Assembly (NCBI RefSeq): GCF_020741395.1
Contig: NZ_DYZA01000011.1
Location: forward strand, 1-15,504
Source of the DNA: Mailhella massiliensis
GTDB lineage: Bacteria > Desulfobacterota > Desulfovibrionia > Desulfovibrionales > Desulfovibrionaceae
Length of the DNA: 15,504 nt
Direction of reading: 5' to 3'
The notes beneath the pieces are model-generated. The model did not search any database, had not been told where the DNA came from, and was given only the letters and a program-made list of their open reading frames with translations. Both the position numbers and the translations under genes were made by a program. Shown here piece by piece: positions 1 through 4,655 of the stretch; positions within the stretch are counted from its first letter, which is position 1, and every line of letters begins with the position of its first letter.

Positions 1-171
1 CTTTTCTTCAGGAGCCTTGTCGATATCGTCGTAAGCGATGAACTTGCCCTGGCCCTTGAGGCCGGCAATCTTGGTGATGGCGGCAGTCAGAGTGGTCTTA
101 CCATGGTCGATGTGGCCGATGGTACCGATGTTGACATGCGGCTTAGAGCGATCAAATTTTTCCTTGCCCAT
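1..171 (-). CDS. tuf: Elongation factor Tu, N-terminal part (runs off left edge)
   Basis: This is the GTPase that delivers aminoacyl-tRNA to the ribosome in the cytoplasm. Only the first 57 residues are present. They start MGKEKFDRSKPHVNIG and contain the complete P-loop GHIDHGKT at residues 19-26, followed by TLTAAITKIAG. The ATG at 171 is preceded by AGGGAG at 178-183, six bases upstream, which fixes the start. The gene lies 153 bases downstream of tRNA-Gly in the conserved proteobacterial tRNA-tuf arrangement and is probably co-transcribed with the tRNAs. HID instead of the enterobacterial HVD, together with the KIAG stretch, resembles Desulfovibrio EF-Tu from memory. The assignment is certain; the copy (tufA or tufB type) is inferred from the tRNA context only. 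Confidence 0.97.
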   Translation of the reverse strand, partial: MGKEKFDRSKPHVNIGTIGHIDHGKTTLTAAITKIAGLKGQGKFIAYDDIDKAPEEK

Positions 172-177
172 GATGGT

Positions 178-183
178 CTCCCT
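178..183 (-). promoter_or_regulatory. Shine-Dalgarno site of tuf
   Basis: On the minus strand this reads AGGGAG and lies six bases before the tuf ATG. The 153-base spacer between tRNA-Gly and tuf (172-324) holds only this site and short weak hairpins. I see no convincing terminator or second promoter in it, which supports read-through from the tRNAs into tuf. Confidence 0.8.
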
Positions 184-324
184 AAATGGTTACTTGCAAT
201 TGTGGTGCCCTGTTTGAGCAGCGGACGCCGTCCTGCACCCTCATTAAATAAGGGAACAGCCCTAAAACACGGACTCATGACGCGCCAGAGAAGAAGGGGG
301 AGCAACAGGAAACAAAGTGGCAGG

Positions 325-400
325 TGGAGCGGGAAACGAGATTCGAACTCGCAACCCTCAGCTTGGAAGGCTGATGCTCTAGCCGTTGAGCTATTCCCGC
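325..400 (-). tRNA. tRNA-Gly (anticodon UCC)
   Basis: A complete 76-nt cloverleaf on the minus strand. The acceptor stem starts GCGGGAA at 400, the anticodon loop is CUUCCAA with UCC at 367-365, and the T arm contains GUUCGAAUC. The 3' CCA is encoded at 327-325. It decodes GGA/GGG glycine codons. It is the last of three tRNAs before tuf and follows tRNA-Tyr after 60 bases. Confidence 0.98.
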
Positions 401-460
401 CTATGTGCCGTAGTCCCCTGACAGCGCGCACTGCCTCCTACAGCTATACCAGCGTAAAGC

Positions 461-546
461 TGGTGGTGGGGGGTGGATTCGAACCACCGAAGTCTTACGA
501 CGACAGATTTACAGTCTGTTCCCTTTGGCCGCTCGGGAACCCCACC
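461..546 (-). tRNA. tRNA-Tyr (anticodon GUA)
   Basis: An 86-nt class II tRNA on the minus strand with a long variable arm. The acceptor stem GGUGGGG starts at 546, the anticodon loop is CUGUAAA with GUA at 512-510, the T loop is UUCGAAUC, and CCA is encoded at 463-461. The long variable arm and the GUA anticodon together make tyrosine identity secure. It is the middle gene of the tRNA-Thr/Tyr/Gly cluster. Confidence 0.98.
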
Positions 547-669
547 ACGCTATACAAAAACGCTTACGCGTTCTTGCCGCAACCGGAAGAAGGAGCGTGA
601 CCTTCACCGGCCACCCGGAGCAAAAAGCCCGGGAAATTTGGAGCTCTTCCTCAACGCACTCCAAAAATA

Positions 670-745
670 TGGAGCTGGCGATGGGAATCGAACCCGCAAC
701 CTGCTGATTACAAATCAGCTGCTCTGCCAGTTGAGCTACGCCAGC
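670..745 (-). tRNA. tRNA-Thr (anticodon UGU)
   Basis: A complete 76-nt cloverleaf on the minus strand. The acceptor stem GCUGGCG starts at 745, the anticodon loop is UUUGUAA with UGU at 712-710, the T loop is UUCGAUUC, and CCA is encoded at 672-670. It is the first gene of the tRNA-tuf operon. The 123-base spacer to tRNA-Tyr contains no gene. The order Thr-Tyr-Gly-tuf is that of the Escherichia coli thrU-tyrU-glyT-thrT-tufB operon without the second threonine tRNA. Confidence 0.98.
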
Positions 746-776
746 AGCAGGTATGGGAACTTACCTCAGAACAGGA

Positions 777-800
777 CTTCTTGCAAGAAGAAATTTCTTC
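777..800 (-). repeat. Two overlapping perfect palindromes in the tRNA operon leader
   Basis: Positions 777-790 form a perfect 14-base palindrome centred on TTGCAA. Positions 787-800 form a second one centred on AAATTT. They share GAAG (787-790), so in the leader RNA the two short hairpins exclude each other. The pair lies between the predicted transcription start and tRNA-Thr, where a processing site or antitermination element would sit. No canonical boxA was recognised. Confidence 0.6.
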
Positions 801-831
801 CTGCCGGAAAGTTCCCGCAAACAGCAAGAGA

Positions 832-889
832 CTTGTATCCAAGAGCCGGAACTTTGTAAAGCCTTTTCTCACCCTTTTTTTAAAAAAAT
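832..889 (-). promoter_or_regulatory. Sigma-70-type promoter with AT-rich upstream element for the tRNA-tuf operon
   Basis: Read on the minus strand, a -35 box TTTACA (860-855) and a -10-like box TACAAG (837-832) are separated by exactly 17 bases. Directly upstream of the -35 is a run of seven T then seven A (about 875-888), an ideal UP element for the RNA polymerase alpha subunit. Transcription would start near 825 and give a leader of roughly 80 nt before tRNA-Thr. This architecture fits a strong stable-RNA promoter. The boxes are seen directly; activity is inferred. Confidence 0.75.
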
Positions 890-916
890 GTCTGGCCCCG
901 CCTTTTCTCCCGTAAG

Positions 917-982
917 CCCTGTGCCTCCGCGCGTCCTCCACCGCTCCGAGGCATGCCTTCCCTGCCCCGCCGAGGCACAGGG
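917..982. repeat. 11-bp perfect inverted repeat in the divergent intergenic gap
   Basis: CCCTGTGCCTC at 917-927 is perfectly inverted as GAGGCACAGGG at 972-982, with 44 bases between. Inside lies a further palindrome AGGCATGCCT (949-958), so GAGGCA or its complement occurs repeatedly in the element. It sits between the divergent tRNA-tuf promoter and the dehydrogenase gene and could be a regulator binding region or a remnant hairpin. No gene overlaps it. Confidence 0.5.
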
Positions 983-1002
983 ATGCTCCCGCAGGAAAAC
1001 GC

Positions 1003-1055
1003 ACGCCCTTTTCGCGCATGACGCCCTTTTCGCATGATACTCACGCCCTTTTTCC
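1003..1055 (+). repeat. Three direct repeats of ACGCCCTTTT upstream of the dehydrogenase gene
   Basis: ACGCCCTTTT begins at 1003, 1021 and 1043 (spacing 18 and 22 bases). The first two copies continue as CGC with a GCATGA nearby; the third continues as TCC. They lie 85-140 bases before the ATG at 1141, where an operator or activator site would be expected. I could not place a convincing -35/-10 pair for the plus-strand genes. The rest of the 890-1140 gap shows no coding sequence. Confidence 0.5.
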
Positions 1056-1091
1056 ACAACTCATGGCGCGGCGCGCATCCCCGTGCCATGC

Positions 1092-1127
1092 TTGAGGGGG
1101 CCTCACGGCCATTCCACTACCCCTCAA
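1092..1127 (+). promoter_or_regulatory. Stem-loop abutting the ribosome binding site of the dehydrogenase gene
   Basis: TTGAGGGG (1092-1099) pairs perfectly with CCCCTCAA (1120-1127) across a 20-base loop. The stem ends three bases before the AAGGA Shine-Dalgarno at 1130-1134, which lies six bases before the ATG. It could modulate translation start or be a protein-binding dyad. The structure is seen in sequence; its role is unknown. Confidence 0.45.
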
Positions 1128-1140
1128 CCAAGGAAACATC

Positions 1141-1956
1141 ATGACGGATCTCACCGGCAAAACGGCAATAGTCACGGCAGGCAGCAAAGGCATAGGCCTT
1201 GCCTGTGCGCAGGCGCTCGCAAAACACGGAGCCACGGTATTTGTAGCCGCACGAAATGAAAAGGAAGGCGAAGAGGCGGTCTGCGGTATAAGAAAACAGG
1301 GCGGCAGGGCCTTTTTTCTCCGCTTCGACGCCACACGGGCGGAAGATTATCCCCGCCTCATGGATACTGCCGCACGCAAAGACGGAAGACTGGATATTCT
1401 GGTCAACAACTACGGTTCCACCGACACGGCGCGGGACAAAGACCTGCTTGAAGGCGACAGCGAGGCCTTTTTCCGCATCGTGCGCGCCAATATCCAGAGC
1501 GTCTATCTCTCCTGCCGGAGGGCCGTGCCCTTCATGAAGGAATCCGGCGGCGGCTCCATCATCAACATTTCCAGCATCGGCTCCCGGGTACCGGACGTAA
1601 GCCGCCTGGCCTACACCCTTTCCAAGGCGGCCATAAACGCACTGACACAAAACATAGCACTGCAATACGCGCGCGACGGCATACGCTGCAACGCCGTACT
1701 GCCCGGGCTCATCGCCACGGACGCGGCCCTGCGCAACATGCCGGAAAGCTTCCTGCGCTCCTTCCTCCGCCATGTGCCCCTGGGACGCATGGGGACGCCG
1801 GAAGACGTGGCAAACGCCGTTTTATATTTCGCAGGCGACGCTTCCTCCTATGTGACGGGAGCGCTCCATGAAGTGGCGGGGGGCTATGCCCTGGGCACGC
1901 CGCAATATGCGGAATACGCCTCCCCCGAACCCTTTCTTCCCGGAGACCGCCCATGA
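1141..1956 (+). CDS. Short-chain dehydrogenase, probable NADP-dependent 7-alpha-hydroxysteroid (bile acid) dehydrogenase
   Basis: A classical cytoplasmic SDR of 271 residues. The Rossmann motif is TAGSKGIG (12-19), and the NNYG motif is at 89-92. The catalytic set is Asn117, Ser145, Tyr158 and Lys162. Arg38 at the end of strand beta-2, with no acidic residue there, points to NADP(H). The C-terminal half (VPDVSRLAY, QNIALQYAR, RCNAVLPGLI, HEVAGGYALGTPQYAEY) matches, from memory, clostridial 7-alpha-hydroxysteroid dehydrogenases much more closely than generic FabG-type enzymes. Such enzymes interconvert 7-alpha-hydroxy and 7-oxo bile acids. The start is supported by AAGGA at 1130-1134. The stop overlaps the next gene by 4 bp (ATGA), indicating translational coupling. 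The SDR family is certain; the bile acid substrate is inferred, and another hydroxysteroid or polyol is possible. Confidence 0.9.
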   Translation: MTDLTGKTAIVTAGSKGIGLACAQALAKHGATVFVAARNEKEGEEAVCGIRKQGGRAFFLRFDATRAEDYPRLMDTAARKDGRLDILVNNYGSTDTARDKDLLEGDSEAFFRIVRANIQSVYLSCRRAVPFMKESGGGSIINISSIGSRVPDVSRLAYTLSKAAINALTQNIALQYARDGIRCNAVLPGLIATDAALRNMPESFLRSFLRHVPLGRMGTPEDVANAVLYFAGDASSYVTGALHEVAGGYALGTPQYAEYASPEPFLPGDRP

Positions 1957-4589
1957 CGACGCGCCCCCTTCTCCCCCTTCTCATGCTTTCCCTCCTCTGC
2001 CCGGAGGGGCAGGCCGCAGCCTCTGTGCAGGATACCGTGGACACGCTGTATCACAACGGCGTCATCCGCACCATGACGGACACCTCCGCCGAAGCACGGA
2101 ATGTGAAAAACGCCTCCACCGCAGAAACTCTGGCCACCAGGGACGGCGTCATCATCTTCACGGGCACGGAGAAAGAGGCAAGGGCGAGGGGATATTTCCG
2201 CAAGGCGCTCCGCGTGGTGGACCTCAGGGGAAAAACGCTCATGCCCGGTTTTGTGGACGGCCACGGGCACTTCCCAGAACAGGGGCAGTACGACCTTTAT
2301 GAAATCAACCTGAACAGCGCGCCCCTCGGCGACATGGCCTCCATTGCTGATTATCAGAAAGCCCTTGCCGCACGCTGCTCTGCCGCCGAACCGAACCAAT
2401 GGATACTGGGCTGGGGCTACGACGACACTTCCATCACCGACATGCGCCACCCCACGCGGGAGGATATCGACACCGTATGCCCGGGCAATCCCGTCTACCT
2501 CCGCCATATTTCCGGCCACATGGGCGTGGCGAATTCCCTCGCACTGGAAAAGGCAGGGCTGGATAAGAACGCCGAAGCCCTTGCAACGGAAGGGGTGGTC
2601 AAGGACGGCGCGGGCCGCCCCACGGGCCTGCTCATGGAAACGCGGGCCATGGGGCTCGTCACCTCCCTGCCGGACTTTCCCAAACCGGACATGCAGAAAA
2701 GCCTGGCCCGGGCCTGTCACGTCTATGCCTCCCGAGGGGTGACGACGGCGGATCAGGGGGCATCCCTTATGACTGTACACCTGCCCCTTTTTCAGGAGGG
2801 GCTCCGGCAGGGCACGCTTTCCCTGCGCGTGGTGCTTCACCCCCTGGCCGTATACGATATCGTCACCCCGGAAGGCATATTCGATGCGGCGGGCGGCCAG
2901 AACCGCAAGGCGCTGGGCTGGAAGGACGGGCCGGACGAGCGCTCTTCCCTGCGCTTCTGCGACGGGGAAAAGGCCGTGCCCACAGGCTCGGACATAACCA
3001 GGTTCGGCCTGGGGCCGGACGGCTCCCCCACATCCCCGAAGCAGGGCCTCCCGGAAGGGAGAATCTTTCTCGGCGCATGGAAAATCCTCTTCGACGGATC
3101 TCCCCAGGGCTACACGGCCTGGCTCAAGGCCCCGGGCTATTACAACTGGGGAAGCTACAGCGCGGCGGACAGTTTCGACGGCGCCCCCTATTTCAACGGG
3201 GCGCGCGGGACACTGAACCTTTCCCCGAGGCGCATGGGGGAACTGATACGCCTCTATCACGGCGCAGGCCAGAGCACGGAAACCCACACCAACGGCAACG
3301 CCGCGGCGGAAGCCTGGGTAGCGGCCTTGGAAAGGGCGGTATGCGCCTTTCCGCAGAGGGAGGACACAAGGCACACGAGCATACACGCCCAGATGCTGGA
3401 ACTTCAGCATATCCAGCGCATGACGGGCAACTACCGCGACCTCGAAGGCAGCTCCGCACTCTACAGCGGCCTCAAAGGGGCCTTTGAAGGCGGCAGGCTC
3501 GACCCGCAGGCCGTGGGCGCGCCCGACATGGAGACGCTCTCGCGCCTCATGGCAAAGCAGCACCTTTGCAGCTCCTACTTCATCGACCATGTGTATTTCT
3601 GGGGAGAGCGGCACAGGAATATCTTTCTCGGGCCGGGCAGGGCCGACAACATGAGCCCTGCGGGTTGGAGCGCGTATTACCTTCAGCCCTTCTCCTTCCA
3701 CAGCGACACCTTCGTCACGCCCATCCATCCCCTGCGCAGCGTGCAGACCTCGCTCATGCGCATGAGCGCCTCCACTCCCCTTTCCCCCGGCGGCACGCTC
3801 ATCAGCGGTACAGGCAAGGACATACGCGCTACCGTCTGCCTTCCGGCCAGGGATCCTGCGCAGACAAAAACCGTCATGATGGGGAGTTTCCCCAATTTCG
3901 ACCAGCGCATCAACATCCTTCAGGCACTTCTTGCCGTCACACGCCTGCCCGCCTGGCAGAACAAGCTGGAAGGCAGATTCGGCTCCCTGCAGAAAGGACT
4001 CGCGGCGGACTTCGTCATCCTGGAGCAGGATCCCTTCATTGTAGCGGCAGAAAAACCTGAGAAGCTTTCCTCCATCCGCGTCATGGCCACCCTGGTGGGC
4101 GACAGGCTTGTGTACGGCTTTCTGCCAGGCTCTGCCGTAACGGCCTCGCCTCCCGCACCTTCCTACCTCGGCAGCCGGGGCCCGCGCCTGACCATGCTCT
4201 CCTGTCAAGCCGTGACTCAAAATTCTCTCCCGCCTCTGCAAAAAGGCGAGCGCCTGCTCGGGGCCTATGCCTTCCGGGCAGAAGCAAAAGGCGGGGGAAC
4301 CCCTCTTTTTCAGATGGACATGCTCGGCACCGGCGGCAAAGTAAAGGAAGTCCGCATGGCGGCCACCGCAGGCAGGGACGAACGCCGCGCCTTCGCCTTC
4401 TCAGGCGGCGGGGCGCTTGCCCCCGGGGAATTCCACATAGCTCCCTTGAGCGATCCCACCCGGCTCCTGGGCCGGGACGACCCCCTGCAGAAAGGCGAAA
4501 CCTACCTTGTGCTGTTCTCTCCCCCCGACGCCGAGCACGAAATTCTCACCTGTTCCGTCATGCTGACGGTGAAAAAAACGCAATCCTGA
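1953..4589 (+). CDS. Exported YtcJ-type metal-dependent amidohydrolase with extra C-terminal domain
   Basis: 878 residues. An N-terminal signal peptide ends near AAA (about residue 23), so the protein is predicted to be periplasmic. Residues about 30-725 form an amidohydrolase superfamily protein (amidohydrolase family 3, YtcJ/NfdA-like). It shows the metal-binding HGH at 104-106 (context PGFVDGHGH), a conserved lysine at 377 before FDGSPQG, candidate ligands His445 and His478, and HSD at 583-585. GLAADFVILEQDP (about 682-694) is the usual closing strand of the composite beta domain. Residues about 740-878 are an additional beta-rich region not found in typical 530-600-residue YtcJ proteins. 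The ATG overlaps the dehydrogenase stop, and GGAG at 1942-1945 serves as ribosome binding site. Family members cleave C-N bonds of varied amides. The substrate here is unknown, but the coupled hydroxysteroid dehydrogenase suggests a steroid or bile acid conjugate. Confidence 0.88.
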   Translation: MTTRPLLPLLMLSLLCPEGQAAASVQDTVDTLYHNGVIRTMTDTSAEARNVKNASTAETLATRDGVIIFTGTEKEARARGYFRKALRVVDLRGKTLMPGFVDGHGHFPEQGQYDLYEINLNSAPLGDMASIADYQKALAARCSAAEPNQWILGWGYDDTSITDMRHPTREDIDTVCPGNPVYLRHISGHMGVANSLALEKAGLDKNAEALATEGVVKDGAGRPTGLLMETRAMGLVTSLPDFPKPDMQKSLARACHVYASRGVTTADQGASLMTVHLPLFQEGLRQGTLSLRVVLHPLAVYDIVTPEGIFDAAGGQNRKALGWKDGPDERSSLRFCDGEKAVPTGSDITRFGLGPDGSPTSPKQGLPEGRIFLGAWKILFDGSPQGYTAWLKAPGYYNWGSYSAADSFDGAPYFNGARGTLNLSPRRMGELIRLYHGAGQSTETHTNGNAAAEAWVAALERAVCAFPQREDTRHTSIHAQMLELQHIQRMTGNYRDLEGSSALYSGLKGAFEGGRLDPQAVGAPDMETLSRLMAKQHLCSSYFIDHVYFWGERHRNIFLGPGRADNMSPAGWSAYYLQPFSFHSDTFVTPIHPLRSVQTSLMRMSASTPLSPGGTLISGTGKDIRATVCLPARDPAQTKTVMMGSFPNFDQRINILQALLAVTRLPAWQNKLEGRFGSLQKGLAADFVILEQDPFIVAAEKPEKLSSIRVMATLVGDRLVYGFLPGSAVTASPPAPSYLGSRGPRLTMLSCQAVTQNSLPPLQKGERLLGAYAFRAEAKGGGTPLFQMDMLGTGGKVKEVRMAATAGRDERRAFAFSGGGALAPGEFHIAPLSDPTRLLGRDDPLQKGETYLVLFSPPDAEHEILTCSVMLTVKKTQS

Positions 4590-4607
4590 ACAGAAAAAAT
4601 CCATACA

Positions 4608-4650
4608 GGAAAAAGTCCCTCCCCGGCATGGTCGGGGAGAGACTTTTTCC
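4608..4650. terminator. Bidirectional Rho-independent terminator
   Basis: Left arm 4608-4625 and right arm 4633-4650 form an 18-bp stem with one C-A mismatch and a 7-base loop. The outer part of the stem is A5 on the left and T5 on the right, so each strand ends with a U-run. It lies 19 bases after the amidohydrolase stop and 5 bases after the autotransporter stop, and so ends both convergent genes. Confidence 0.92.
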
Positions 4651-4655
4651 TCTTC

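Noticed and set aside
87..1037. Several 60-165-codon open frames over tuf, the tRNAs and the 750-1140 gap
   Set aside because: They overlap secure tRNAs, the EF-Tu N-terminus or the promoter, and encode no protein-like pattern.
1013..1041. A GATACT box as a -10 element for the plus-strand dehydrogenase gene
   Set aside because: No acceptable -35 hexamer lies 16-18 bases upstream, so it is not called as a promoter.
1884..4241. A 785-codon open frame on the minus strand across the amidohydrolase gene
   Set aside because: It lies antisense to a gene with clear family motifs, a signal peptide and a ribosome site. Its translation is Arg/Gly/His-rich without domains, as expected for a GC-rich shadow frame.
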